A stretch of 64,000 nt of DNA. Origin: Alphaproteobacteria bacterium US3C007 (GTDB taxonomy: Bacteria; Pseudomonadota; Alphaproteobacteria; Rhodobacterales; Rhodobacteraceae). A model generated the notes under the pieces. The model worked only from the letters and a program-made list of their open reading frames with translations. It made no database searches and was not told the DNA's origin. Of the stretch, positions 17,908 to 27,578 are shown in pieces (within the stretch, counting starts at the first letter, position 1; each line of letters starts with the position of its first letter). The DNA lies in NCBI GenBank assembly GCA_034423775.1, contig CP139918.1, positions 496,001 to 560,000 of the forward strand, given 5' to 3'. The position numbers were made by a program, and so were the translations under genes.

Positions 17908-18744
17908 ATGAAATACCTAAAACGATATGTACACTTGGCAAGAGCGTCTCAGGTTTTGACCGCTATATTGTGTTTTGCCTCGATTGCCCCCGCACAGGCA
18001 GAGGGGTTGCGCGATGCGACGTTGCGCCCAGGCTGGCTGGCCAATGATGGCAGCTATTACACCGCTTTAGATTTAACGCTCAGCAAAGGCTGGAAAACCT
18101 ATTGGCGGGCCCCCGGCGAATACGGATACCCGCCCAAAATTGAATACAACGGATCGACAAACCTTCAAAAAGCCGAAACGATCTGGCCCGCGCCAATTGT
18201 CTTTGGCTCAGATAATATGAAGACCATTGGCTATTTAGAACACCTTGTCTTGCCGATCAAATTAACACCTATTGACGCCGCGCAACCGATTAAACTTGAG
18301 CTTTCTGCACAACTGGGCATTTGCCTAGATATTTGCGTGCCAATCTTCTTGTCCTTTAGCCAACAGCTGGACCCGTTGCAGCAAAGCGCTGATCCGGAAA
18401 CCCTGCTTGCATTGGAACATCAGCCGGTCCCGCGTGCTCAGTCAAATCTGCAAAATTTAGACTGCACCTTCACACCCCATGAAGACGCAATTTTGATCAC
18501 CATCGGCGCCGCGATCCCCTCATTGGGTGCGCATGAAACGCTGATTATAGAATATAAGCGGCAAAATCATTGGATAATAATGGAACCAACGCGGCGAGAC
18601 GGCCCTATGCTGCACGCCTTGGGCTATCTGACAGATGACACCGGCGCTGCGCCCCTCAGCATTAGCCGACAAAAAATCCAGATCACGGTGATCGGCAGCC
18701 TGGGCGCTGCAGATCTTGGCGATTGCACCGCGCAACCCGGATAA
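17908..18744 (+). CDS. Periplasmic DsbD N-terminal-domain-like protein
   Basis: A 278-residue secreted protein with a signal peptide ending in an AQA site (residues 29-31). The mature part matches the DsbD alpha/N-terminal (DsbC-like) domain: GWKTYWRAPGEYGYPP and a LGICLDICVPI motif with two cysteines three residues apart. In DsbD this pair transfers electrons from the membrane domain to periplasmic partners; here the membrane and thioredoxin domains are missing, so this is a stand-alone version. A role in periplasmic disulfide reduction, copper handling or cytochrome c maturation is inferred. It is convergent with the RND transporter gene, with a 4-nt gap. Confidence 0.85.
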   Translation: MKYLKRYVHLARASQVLTAILCFASIAPAQAEGLRDATLRPGWLANDGSYYTALDLTLSKGWKTYWRAPGEYGYPPKIEYNGSTNLQKAETIWPAPIVFGSDNMKTIGYLEHLVLPIKLTPIDAAQPIKLELSAQLGICLDICVPIFLSFSQQLDPLQQSADPETLLALEHQPVPRAQSNLQNLDCTFTPHEDAILITIGAAIPSLGAHETLIIEYKRQNHWIIMEPTRRDGPMLHALGYLTDDTGAAPLSISRQKIQITVIGSLGAADLGDCTAQPG

Positions 18745-18748
18745 CCGG

Positions 18749-21700
18749 CTAAACCGAGCTTCGTCGCCGGTTGCCGCGCAGATAGCTGGCGAAAAACGCG
18801 ACCGTGATCAACAAAATGGTTCCGCATAAAAACAGCAGCAAGGCCCCCAACATTGGTGGCAATTCATACAGAAATTGGGGGGTGTCGGGGATAAACGCAG
18901 GTAATTTTTGCCCCTGAAAGGTGGCCCCCATCGTGAGCCCAAACCAAACCACAATCAGCGCAGTTAGGCCTTGCAAGGCCCGCTTCAAACCCAAAGCGCG
19001 CCCTGAGATACCGCGCCAAAGCGATCCAAAATGCCGTTTGACATCATGCTGAACAACGATCAAAGCTGGCACAACCAGCAAAACCAATACCATACCAAAG
19101 CCAAGCCCGTAGACCAATGTAATCACCGTGGGCTTCAGAAACTGCGCTTGTGAAGATCGCTCATACAGCAGCGGCGACAGACCCAATACCGTGGTCAATG
19201 TTGTCAACATAACCGGCCGCAGCCGGTCTGCAGCCCCATCAATCACGGAAGGAATAAGCCCGCGGTCTTTTGCATATTCATCGATTGAGGTTATTAAAAC
19301 GATGGAATCATTAATAATAATACCCGTCATACCAAGCAGGCCAACCACGCTGAACATCGAGAGCGGCACATCCCAAACATAATGCCCATAAATCGTACCA
19401 ACCAACCCGAACGGAATGATCGACATCACCACGATCGGCCGTGTCCAGCTGGAAAATATCCAGGTCAAGACAAGGTAGATCCCCGTAAGGCAAAGGATCA
19501 ACCCGGTACGCGCATCATTTAAAAACTGTTCTTCTTGCTCGGCCAAGCCCGACAGGCGCCATTCCACTTGGCGCAAGCCGGCAATCTCTGGCAAAATCTC
19601 TGCCTCTAAGCTGCTCATAACGTCCTGTGCATCGGCAGGGTTGTCTTCTGAAATATCCCCCGTCACCGACACCAAGCGAATGCCGTTTTCACGGCGAACC
19701 GTTGAAAAGCCCGATCGGCGCACCACGCTGACAATATCCGCCAAAGGCACATAAGCGCCGCTGCTTGCACGCAATTGCATGCGTTCGATAAAATCTGCGG
19801 TAAGCTCGTTTTCGGGCAGCTCGACGCGTATCGTGGCGCTGCGTGGACCCATCGGATAACTTGCCGCCTCAATCCCATTGAGCCGCCCGCGCATCACTTG
19901 CCCGAGGCCATCAATGGTAAAGCCCAACGCTTGCCCCTGCGGTGTCAGTTCCAAAATCAGCTCTTCTTTATCGTAGGACAAATCATCCTCGACAGCAGAG
20001 ACCGCCGGAAACCGCAGCAGCGCGGTTTTCAAATCTTCAGCGGCTGATTTTAATGTGTCCGCATCCGCTCCGTAAAACTGAACATCCAGCGCATCCCCCC
20101 CGGGACCAGAGCGCCACCCGCGAAACGACACCTCTTCCACCAAAGGATGCTGGCGCACCTTATCCTGAAGCTCGCCCACGAAGGCAAAGCTTGAATAAGA
20201 GCGCAAGTCAGGATCGATCAACTCGATTGAAATGCCCCCAAGCTGATCCGGCGTTTTGGTATCCGCGCTGGCGAGCGGATAGCCCGAATTGGCGCCGATT
20301 TGCGACACAACATAGGCCAGAGGGTTAAGCCCGTGGCGCTCTTCATATTCGCGCCCAAGCTCCTCCGTAGCGCGCTGCATCTCGCGCATCATGGCCAAAG
20401 AATCTTCGCGCGATGCCGACGATACCATCGAAAAATTACCACTGACCGAAGAGCGCTCTGGCGCATTGAAAAACCGCCATTTTACCTCGCCTGAAAGAAA
20501 CAGAGTAATCTGCGAGGCCAGCAACACAACCGCGCCCGCCAGAATAGCATATCGCGCCTTTAAAACCAAAGCCATGAGCCGGCGAAACAGGTGTTCGCGC
20601 ACCCATTCAAACCCCTTATTCACAACTCGGCTGGGCAGGTCATACCAATGTTGCTTATCGCCATGCTTTAAGGAATGCGCCATATGGTTGGGTAAGATCA
20701 AAAAACACTCGACGAACGAGGCTGCGAGCACGACCGCGACCGTAAAGGGTATATCAGCGATCAGGTCTCCAAACCGGCCTCCCACCACAACCAGCCCAAA
20801 AAACGCAATAATCGTGGTGGTGGTTGCGGCAAAGACCGGCAAGGCCATGCGGCGAGCTGCGGTTTCTGCCGCGGCCACGGCGCCCAAGCCTTTACGGGCC
20901 TGTTGATCCGCATGTTCGCCAACCACGATCGCATCATCCACAACGATGCCAAGCGTGATGATCAGCGCAAACAGCGAAATCATATTAATCGTGATCCCCG
21001 CAGCATACATCATCGCCAAAGCGGCCAGCATCGCGGTAGGAATGCCGGCCGCCACCCAAAAGGCGGTGCGCGCATTCAAAAACAAAAACAACAGGATCAA
21101 AACCAAACCAAGACCGCTTAGCCCGTTTTCCAGAAGAATTTTCAAACGTCCAGATATGTAATCTGCACGCGCTCTGATAAGTTCGATCTGCGCCCCTTCT
21201 GGCAGGGTTAACGCCAGCCGGTCCGATATTCTTTGAACCGTCTCTTGAATATCGATTGCATCGCCTTTTTCAGACCGGTCAACGCGGATTGAAATCGCCT
21301 GATTTGAGCCAACAAAATACCCAAGCTCGCGATCGGTGCCTTCCACCCGCACCTCTGCAACATCGCCGATCACAAGTTTTGACCCATCCGGATTTACCCG
21401 TAAAACGACATTTCCAATATCGGCGGCTGTGCGCTTCTCAACGCCGGTGCGCACACGCGCATTCGCGCCGGCTACATCGCCAGCCGGATCGGCATTGACC
21501 TCCCCTGCAACCGCCGCGGCGATCTGCGCCATTGTAACATCAAAGGCGATCAAATTGATCGAGGGCACTTCAATCATCGTTTGCGGTGCCGCGATCCCAC
21601 GGATGGTTGTGCGCGTGACGCCTTCGGCAAATAAACGCAACACCAACTCATCGGCAAACAACGCCAATTGATCGATCTCTAAAGGGCCAGAAATGATTAA

Positions 21701-22141
21701 ATCGGTAACGCGATCGCGCCATGAGCCGCGGCGAACCTTCGGATCATCCGCTTCTTCGGGCAATGTATTGATTTGGTCTAAAACGGTTTCAACATCGCCC
21801 GAGGCGCGCGCCATGTCCCAACCGGGTTCAAATTCCAAACTGATGCTGGCGCGCCCTTCGCGTGACAGGCTGCTGGCCTCGGTCACGCCTTCAATCGACA
21901 AAAGTGCAGGCTCTAAAATCTGCACAATCCCATCGTCAACATCTTCGGCACCAGCGCCTTGCCACCTGACATCCACAGCAATGTTGTCAACGATGACATC
22001 GGGAAAAAATTGCGATCGCATCCGCGGCATGCTGACCAAGCCAGCCACGATCAAAATCACTAATAAAAGATTCGCAGCAGTTTTATGCCGCGTGAAATAG
22101 GACAGAATGCCCCCCGCGGCTTTGGGAAGATCGCGCACCAT
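18749..22141 (-). CDS. RND-family efflux transporter (inner-membrane pump)
   Basis: A 1130-residue AcrB/MMPL-like proton-driven pump. It shows the expected plan: an N-terminal helix (LLLVILIVAGLVSMPRMRSQ), a large periplasmic loop, a helix bundle containing LALIITLGIVVDDAIVVGEH (with the Asp pair of the proton relay), a second periplasmic loop, and a second bundle with VVGLLGMTGIIINDSIVL. It is preceded with a 2-nt gap by its HlyD-like adaptor. No outer-membrane channel gene is adjacent, so a TolC-type protein must be shared. Substrate unknown; the hydrophobic/amphiphilic efflux branch is likely. Confidence 0.92.
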   Translation of the reverse strand: MVRDLPKAAGGILSYFTRHKTAANLLLVILIVAGLVSMPRMRSQFFPDVIVDNIAVDVRWQGAGAEDVDDGIVQILEPALLSIEGVTEASSLSREGRASISLEFEPGWDMARASGDVETVLDQINTLPEEADDPKVRRGSWRDRVTDLIISGPLEIDQLALFADELVLRLFAEGVTRTTIRGIAAPQTMIEVPSINLIAFDVTMAQIAAAVAGEVNADPAGDVAGANARVRTGVEKRTAADIGNVVLRVNPDGSKLVIGDVAEVRVEGTDRELGYFVGSNQAISIRVDRSEKGDAIDIQETVQRISDRLALTLPEGAQIELIRARADYISGRLKILLENGLSGLGLVLILLFLFLNARTAFWVAAGIPTAMLAALAMMYAAGITINMISLFALIITLGIVVDDAIVVGEHADQQARKGLGAVAAAETAARRMALPVFAATTTTIIAFFGLVVVGGRFGDLIADIPFTVAVVLAASFVECFLILPNHMAHSLKHGDKQHWYDLPSRVVNKGFEWVREHLFRRLMALVLKARYAILAGAVVLLASQITLFLSGEVKWRFFNAPERSSVSGNFSMVSSASREDSLAMMREMQRATEELGREYEERHGLNPLAYVVSQIGANSGYPLASADTKTPDQLGGISIELIDPDLRSYSSFAFVGELQDKVRQHPLVEEVSFRGWRSGPGGDALDVQFYGADADTLKSAAEDLKTALLRFPAVSAVEDDLSYDKEELILELTPQGQALGFTIDGLGQVMRGRLNGIEAASYPMGPRSATIRVELPENELTADFIERMQLRASSGAYVPLADIVSVVRRSGFSTVRRENGIRLVSVTGDISEDNPADAQDVMSSLEAEILPEIAGLRQVEWRLSGLAEQEEQFLNDARTGLILCLTGIYLVLTWIFSSWTRPIVVMSIIPFGLVGTIYGHYVWDVPLSMFSVVGLLGMTGIIINDSIVLITSIDEYAKDRGLIPSVIDGAADRLRPVMLTTLTTVLGLSPLLYERSSQAQFLKPTVITLVYGLGFGMVLVLLVVPALIVVQHDVKRHFGSLWRGISGRALGLKRALQGLTALIVVWFGLTMGATFQGQKLPAFIPDTPQFLYELPPMLGALLLFLCGTILLITVAFFASYLRGNRRRSSV

Positions 22142-22143
22142 CT

Positions 22144-23601
22144 TTAGCCTCCCATCCTGCTTTCAATCCGCTCAACCACCTGCGCGGGTACTTTTTCTTG
22201 CTGTAATTGGGTTAAAATGCGCTTCTTGGCATCGGCCGGGATATAACCATTGCCCTCAATATAGGCCATAAGTTTGGCCCGTCGGTCAGAGGTTAACTCA
22301 ACCAAGGCTGGCTCTTCTATTTGCGTACCATCGGCGGCGCGCAGGGGCTTAACTTTGATACCTGCGCCCAGAACCGGGCTGCGCTGTGCAACAACCTCGC
22401 GCCCGGATAAAGCCCGGGAACGGACAAGAACATCATCGCCCTGACGGCGCAGCACCCGCACTTCAAGCGAGTCAAGACGGTCATCCTCTTCCAAAACAAG
22501 AACGCGCCCGGCCGCATCCACCGCAGAGGCAGGTAACCTAATCACATAGGGCAATTCTGGCTCTTCCACTTCAATGGTCACAAAATCGCCGGGTTTCAAA
22601 CCGCGCGGATCGGAGAGCGTGGCAAACACCACACGACCGGTTAGCCCATCACCCACCGACCCGCTATCGCGGCTCAACACGGCTTTTGACGTAAGATCAC
22701 CCCCAGAGCTGCTTAAAGAAACCAAAACCGGCGCGGCCAGCAAGCGCCCAGCATCATCAATCAAGCGCGCATATTGCGCGGTCGAGATGCGAAACGCCAC
22801 TTCGAGCCGGCCGGGATCAATTAAACTACCCAATTTTTCATTCGGGCTGACCAACCCACCTTGCACAAGGCGAATCCCACTCAATGTACCGGGAAACTCG
22901 GCGAATAAACTGGTATCTTGCAAACGCCTTTGAGCGTCTTCCAGCATCAATTGGGCCCGCGCAAGCCGTGTGGTGGCTTGGTCGCGGCGCAACTCGGCTT
23001 GATCCAGCGCGCTGCGGCGGCTTAACACCGCTTGACCCGCTGATGAACTGGCAATTTCGGCCGATTCAACGGCAGATGCAGTGCCCACGCCGCGCTGTTT
23101 CAGATCGGCCTGACGCTCAAAAGCGCGACGGCGTAGATCGGCCTGATCAACGGCCGCAGTCAGTTCATCTTGCACCAAACCCAATGCCCTAAGCGCCTGA
23201 TCCGCTTCAATCCGCGCATCCTGCAAATCGGCCTCAGCCCGCGCCAATTCAGAGCGGGCATTCGCTTCATCCAGCCGCAGCAATAGCTCGCCCGCCTGCA
23301 CCTGACCGCCCTCAACGAAATTATCCGATACATAGGCAACTTGCCCAGCCGTACCCAGCCGAAGATCCAAAGTACGGCGGCTTTGAATTTCACCAAACGC
23401 GCTTAACATAGGCGTTTCGGTTTTCGCTTCGGCCGCGACCACGTTCACAGCAAAAACGCGCTCGCGCTGCTTGGCCTTGCGCGCCGGTTTTGACATGCGC
23501 TCATCCAGCGCCGTAGACACCATCTGCCCCGCATAGGCGATCAACCCAAGGCTAATGGATAACAACAAAAGGCCAATCAAACTTTTTCGAAAAAATCGCA
23601 T
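22144..23601 (-). CDS. RND efflux periplasmic adaptor (HlyD/AcrA-like)
   Basis: A 485-residue adaptor with an N-terminal membrane anchor (about residues 7-27), a lipoyl-like half (LRLGTAGQVAYV.. and EGGQVQAGELLLRLDEANA), a long coiled-coil hairpin (about 115-215), and a beta-barrel/membrane-proximal domain. A C-terminal tail of about 60 residues is longer than usual. It bridges the RND pump to an outer-membrane channel. It and the pump form a two-gene operon; no regulator is adjacent. Confidence 0.9.
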   Translation of the reverse strand: MRFFRKSLIGLLLLSISLGLIAYAGQMVSTALDERMSKPARKAKQRERVFAVNVVAAEAKTETPMLSAFGEIQSRRTLDLRLGTAGQVAYVSDNFVEGGQVQAGELLLRLDEANARSELARAEADLQDARIEADQALRALGLVQDELTAAVDQADLRRRAFERQADLKQRGVGTASAVESAEIASSSAGQAVLSRRSALDQAELRRDQATTRLARAQLMLEDAQRRLQDTSLFAEFPGTLSGIRLVQGGLVSPNEKLGSLIDPGRLEVAFRISTAQYARLIDDAGRLLAAPVLVSLSSSGGDLTSKAVLSRDSGSVGDGLTGRVVFATLSDPRGLKPGDFVTIEVEEPELPYVIRLPASAVDAAGRVLVLEEDDRLDSLEVRVLRRQGDDVLVRSRALSGREVVAQRSPVLGAGIKVKPLRAADGTQIEEPALVELTSDRRAKLMAYIEGNGYIPADAKKRILTQLQQEKVPAQVVERIESRMGG

Positions 23602-23812
23602 CGTGGTTCCACAGCTTTCAAGAAGTTATCTGTTAAATAGGGTGACATTCCGCCGCGCCAAGGCCTAAAAACATAACCAATCATGCTGGGTCTCGTTTTT
23701 CGTCTTACGCAAATCAATTGTGGCGGTCATTTTTGAAGCCAATTTCTCACCCTGCAGGGCATGTCCGAGCTTAACAAAGCACACGTCTCAAATTTGGCAG
23801 TATGAGCTTTTG

Positions 23813-24355
23813 CTATTTACGGCGCAAATGTTCATCAAGCCTTGGCATAATTTCAACGAAATTGCAGGGGCGATGTCGAAAATCGAGCTGCTTTGCCAAA
23901 ATTTCATCCCACGCATCGCGGCAAGCGCCGGGGCTTCCCGGCAGAGCAAATAAATAGGTTCCGCCCGACACGCCTGCTGTTGCGCGGCTTTGCACAGCCG
24001 ATGTGCCAATCTTTTGCATACTGATCATCGTGAACACGGTGCCAAAAGCCTGAATTTCTTTTTCATACACATCTTTATGCGCCTCAACCGTCACGTCTCG
24101 GCCGGTTAACCCTGTTCCACCGGTTGAAATCACCACATCCACATCCTCGCGCGCGATCCAAGCGCGCAGCTGCGCTGCGATTTGATCGCGCTCATCGCAA
24201 AGGATCATGCGATCTGCCAAATGATGGCCGGCCTCGCGCAGCCGATCCACCAAGGTTTGGCCGGATTTATCTGTTTCAAGGCTGCGGCTATCTGAAACTG
24301 TCAACACTGCGATGCGCACAGGGATAAACGTTGCGGTGTTATCAATTCGGCTCAT
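23813..24355 (-). CDS. moaB: Molybdenum cofactor biosynthesis protein MoaB
   Basis: A 180-residue MoCF-biosynthesis domain protein, of the kind that adenylylates molybdopterin before MoeA acts. The motif VVISTGGTGLTGRDVTVEA is characteristic, and the C terminus holds the FALPGSPGAC segment. ATG 24355 overlaps the stop of the upstream uracil-DNA glycosylase-like gene by 4 nt. It is 13 kb from the fdhD-mobA-mobB-moeA operon. Confidence 0.92.
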   Translation of the reverse strand: MSRIDNTATFIPVRIAVLTVSDSRSLETDKSGQTLVDRLREAGHHLADRMILCDERDQIAAQLRAWIAREDVDVVISTGGTGLTGRDVTVEAHKDVYEKEIQAFGTVFTMISMQKIGTSAVQSRATAGVSGGTYLFALPGSPGACRDAWDEILAKQLDFRHRPCNFVEIMPRLDEHLRRK

Positions 24356-25140
24356 TCCAGTTCCAACCTCTTTTTAAGCGTCAAAAGATCTTTCCACGCT
24401 GATTTTTTCGCCGATGGCATGCGCAGTAAATATCCAGGAGACAGCATGGGAAGCAGCGGAATACCCTCGAACTCAAACCATTGTCCGCGCAGATCGGTGA
24501 GGTTGGATTTACCCAAAAGCGCATCGCAAGCAATCCCCCCCATCAAAACCAAAGTTTTCGGAGCTGCCAAAACGATGTGCTGGCGCATAAACGGTGCCAT
24601 CATCGCTATCTCGGCAGGGCTGGGGCGCCGGCTTTGCGGCGGTCGCCAAGGCAAAAATGGCGCAAGGTAAACGTTAGATGGCGTTGCCGCCGATGGCCGC
24701 GATAGGCCTATCGCCCCAAGCATTTTATCTAATAGCTGCCCCGATGGCCCCAAAAAAGGCTTTCCGTGTAGATCGTCTTCGCGTCCAGGAACATCCCCTA
24801 TAATCATCACATCACATCCGGTTTGGCCCTCACCAAAAACAAGATTTCGCGCGCCTTTTCGCAAATCACAAAGCTCAAACCCACCAATCGCGGCGGCCAA
24901 CTCCTCCAAAGTCTGCGATTGCTCTGCCAGCCCCCGCGCAACCGCAACCGAGTCAATGGCTGGCACTTGTGGCGCAGCGGGCGGTTTCGCAACGCTTGGC
25001 ATAATTTTCGGCGCTTTGACAGGCGCCGGATCCAATGCAAAGCGATCTACGGGCTGCTCTTGGATGGCCTCAGTGGCGCCAAGGTCAACCTGCCACTCAA
25101 GTAAGGCGCGTGCATTATGCCAGTCTAACTGCGATTCCAT
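24352..25140 (-). CDS. Uracil-DNA glycosylase-like protein (family 4 type), degenerate motif
   Basis: A 262-residue member of the uracil-DNA glycosylase superfamily starting MESQLDWHNARALLEWQ. The core follows family 4: motif A as IIGDVPGREDDLHGKPFLGP (114-133), WRPP at 165-168, and the C-terminal LSPGYLLRMP (233-242). In most relatives the last motif begins His-Pro; here S234 replaces the His. Only one Cys (C91) of the four that bind the Fe-S cluster is readily seen. So it may be inactive or work differently, or this may be a lineage trait. ATG 25140 was chosen because the family N terminus starts there. It overlaps moaB downstream and is divergent from pyrB. Confidence 0.8.
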   Translation of the reverse strand: MESQLDWHNARALLEWQVDLGATEAIQEQPVDRFALDPAPVKAPKIMPSVAKPPAAPQVPAIDSVAVARGLAEQSQTLEELAAAIGGFELCDLRKGARNLVFGEGQTGCDVMIIGDVPGREDDLHGKPFLGPSGQLLDKMLGAIGLSRPSAATPSNVYLAPFLPWRPPQSRRPSPAEIAMMAPFMRQHIVLAAPKTLVLMGGIACDALLGKSNLTDLRGQWFEFEGIPLLPMLSPGYLLRMPSAKKSAWKDLLTLKKRLELE

Positions 25141-25289
25141 AAAGCCTATGCTAGCCGGTTCCCCGCGCGAGGAAAAGCCAGTGCGGATCGCGCAGTCCAT
25201 CAAGGCAGGCGAATTGAAGAATTTTCACACCAAGCCTTGTGCGATGGCGCCGCTCTGAGTATGAGGCCTGAACTAAGCGGGGTTGTGCA

Positions 25290-26237
25290 ATGGCGTTCAA
25301 GCATAGGCATCTGTTGGGAATTGAGCCCCTTGCACCAGAGGCTATTCGCGAGATTCTGGATCTTTCAGACAGTTATGTGGATCTCAACCGTCGGCCAAAC
25401 AAACATTCAGATGTGTTGGCCGGACGCACGCAAGTGAATATGTTTTTTGAGAACTCCACCCGCACGCAAGCCTCTTTTGAACTGGCTGGAAAAAGATTGG
25501 GCGCCGATGTGATGAACATGTCCATGCAGGCCAGCTCGATCAAAAAGGGCGAAACACTGATTGATACGGCGATGACGTTGAACGCGATGCATCCCGATCT
25601 TTTGGTGGTGCGTCACCCGCATTCAGGTGCGGTTGATCTCCTGGCCCAAAAGGTGAATTGCAGCGTGTTAAACGCCGGTGATGGACGCCATGAACACCCA
25701 ACCCAAGCGCTGCTAGATGCTTTGACAATCCAGCGGGCGAAGGGCCGCTTGCACCGTTTAAGCATCGCAATTTGCGGTGATATTGCGCATTCCCGCGTCG
25801 CCCGTTCAAACATAATTCTATTGGGGAAAATGGAAAACCGCATTCGATTGATTGCGCCGCCAACGCTGATGCCCTCCGGAATCGATGCCTTTGGCTGCGA
25901 GATCTTTGAAGATATGCAAGAAGGTTTAAAAGACGTAGATGTTGTGATGATGCTGCGCTTGCAACGCGAACGCATGGATGGCGGGTTTATCCCCTCGGAA
26001 CGTGAATATTATCACCGCTATGGTTTGGATGAGGCAAAGCTGCGCGCGGCCAAACCTGACGCGATTGTAATGCATCCCGGACCGATGAATCGCGGCGTCG
26101 AAATTGACGGCGAAATTGCCGATGATATCAATCGCTCGGTGATCCAAGAGCAAGTGGAAATGGGAGTGGCCGTGCGCATGGCTACAATGGATCTTTTGGC
26201 GCGCAATCAGCGCGTGATGAAAGAGCGCCATGACTGA
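25290..26237 (+). CDS. pyrB: Aspartate carbamoyltransferase catalytic subunit
   Basis: It condenses carbamoyl phosphate and aspartate, the first committed step of pyrimidine synthesis. The 315-residue protein contains the carbamoyl-phosphate loop FFENSTRTQ (52-60), the HPTQALLDA segment, and a C-terminal region with [10 protein letters not shown]. No regulatory subunit (pyrI) is adjacent. It is followed 78 nt later by a degenerate dihydroorotase, an arrangement like the pyrBC' operon of Pseudomonas, where an inactive dihydroorotase helps assemble the enzyme. Confidence 0.96.
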   Translation: MAFKHRHLLGIEPLAPEAIREILDLSDSYVDLNRRPNKHSDVLAGRTQVNMFFENSTRTQASFELAGKRLGADVMNMSMQASSIKKGETLIDTAMTLNAMHPDLLVVRHPHSGAVDLLAQKVNCSVLNAGDGRHEHPTQALLDALTIQRAKGRLHRLSIAICGDIAHSRVARSNIILLGKMENRIRLIAPPTLMPSGIDAFGCEIFEDMQEGLKDVDVVMMLRLQRERMDGGFIPSEREYYHRYGLDEAKLRAAKPDAIVMHPGPMNRGVEIDGEIADDINRSVIQEQVEMGVAVRMATMDLLARNQRVMKERHD

Positions 26238-26315
26238 TGTTTTTAAAGGCCGCGTCCTGACACCAAGGCGCGCATTGAACGGCAACACGGCGACAAATCA
26301 AAAGCGAGGTCTTGC

Positions 26316-27578
26316 ATGCGCCTTTTGTTAAAAAACGCCCATTTGGTTGATCCCGAGCAGGGTGAAACCCGCATCGGCCAAATTTTCATTGAAAATGGCA
26401 TAATTAGCAGCTTTGAAAACCAAGCAGCCGAGCGCGTTATTGAATGTAACGGCAAATATCTTGCCCCCGGCTTGGTGGATATCGGGGTAAAAATTTGCGA
26501 GCCGGGCGAACGCCATAAAGAAAGCTTCAAATCAGCCGGTCAAGCAGCTGCCGCGGGCGGCGTGACAACCATCATCACCCGCCCCGATACATTGCCCGCG
26601 ATCGATACCCCCGAAACGCTCGAATTCACGCGCAGGCGGGCCAATTTGGACGCCCCTATCAATGTTTTGCCAATGGCCGCCCTGACCAAAGGCCGGCAGG
26701 GCCGTGAAATGACTGAAATTGGGTTTTTATTAGATGCAGGCGCAGTGGCCTTCACAGATTGCGATCATGTGGTCAGCGATAATAAGGTGTTTTCACGCGC
26801 GCTTAGCTATGCCCGTTCGCTTGGCGCCCTGATCATCGCGCATCCGCAAGATCCGGGATTGTCAAAAGGCGCGGCGGCAACCTCGGGCAAATTTGCCTCG
26901 CTGCGCGGGCTTCCAGCCGTATCCGCAATCGCAGAGCGTATGGGTCTTGATCGAGATATTGCCCTTCTGGAAATGACGGGGGCGAAATATCATGCTGATC
27001 AAATCACAACAGCGCGCGCTTTGCCGGCCTTGCAGCGCGCCAAAACTAACGGCCTTGATATCACCGCAGGCACGTCGATCCATCACCTGACGCTAAACGA
27101 GCTGGACGTGGCGGATTACAGAACCTTTTTCAAAGTCAAACCACCCTTGCGTTCCGAAGAAGATCGACACGCCATTATTGAGGCGCTGCAAAGCGGCCTG
27201 ATTGATACGATCAGCTCGATGCACACCCCGCAAGATGAAGAAAGCAAACGTTTGCCGTTTGAAGAAGCCGCCTCGGGCGCTGTGGGGCTTGAAACACTGC
27301 TGCCCGCGGCATTGCGCCTGTTTCATTCGGGCGAAATGGATTTGCCTGGTTTGTTTCGCGCGCTGGCGCTGAACCCCGCCAAAAGGCTGGGCCTGCCCTG
27401 CGGGCGTTTGGCAATCGGGGCGCCGGCTGATCTGGTTTTATTTGACGCCAATCAGCCCTTTGTTTTGGACCGGGCAACATTAAAGTCAAAATCCAAAAAC
27501 ACCCCCTTTGATGGCGCACGTTTACAAGGCCGCATTTTAGCCAGCTTTGTGGCGGGAAAACAGGTGTTTGGACAATGA
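26316..27578 (+). CDS. Dihydroorotase-like protein lacking metal ligands (PyrC'/PyrX type)
   Basis: A 420-residue amidohydrolase-fold protein that aligns to type I dihydroorotases throughout (APGLVDI, EPGERHKE, AAAAGGVTTI, AGTSIHHL, GAPADLVLFD). The metal-binding HxH is lost: canonical D-x-H-x-H-x-R-E-P-G here reads DIGVKICEPG (55-64), with G57, K59 and C61 in place of His, His and Arg. The catalytic Asp of the TDHAPH motif is also replaced (SSMHTPQ, M302). Catalysis is therefore unlikely. Position after pyrB fits a structural partner of aspartate carbamoyltransferase; an active enzyme would be expected elsewhere. It overlaps plsY as ATGA. Confidence 0.9.
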   Translation: MRLLLKNAHLVDPEQGETRIGQIFIENGIISSFENQAAERVIECNGKYLAPGLVDIGVKICEPGERHKESFKSAGQAAAAGGVTTIITRPDTLPAIDTPETLEFTRRRANLDAPINVLPMAALTKGRQGREMTEIGFLLDAGAVAFTDCDHVVSDNKVFSRALSYARSLGALIIAHPQDPGLSKGAAATSGKFASLRGLPAVSAIAERMGLDRDIALLEMTGAKYHADQITTARALPALQRAKTNGLDITAGTSIHHLTLNELDVADYRTFFKVKPPLRSEEDRHAIIEALQSGLIDTISSMHTPQDEESKRLPFEEAASGAVGLETLLPAALRLFHSGEMDLPGLFRALALNPAKRLGLPCGRLAIGAPADLVLFDANQPFVLDRATLKSKSKNTPFDGARLQGRILASFVAGKQVFGQ

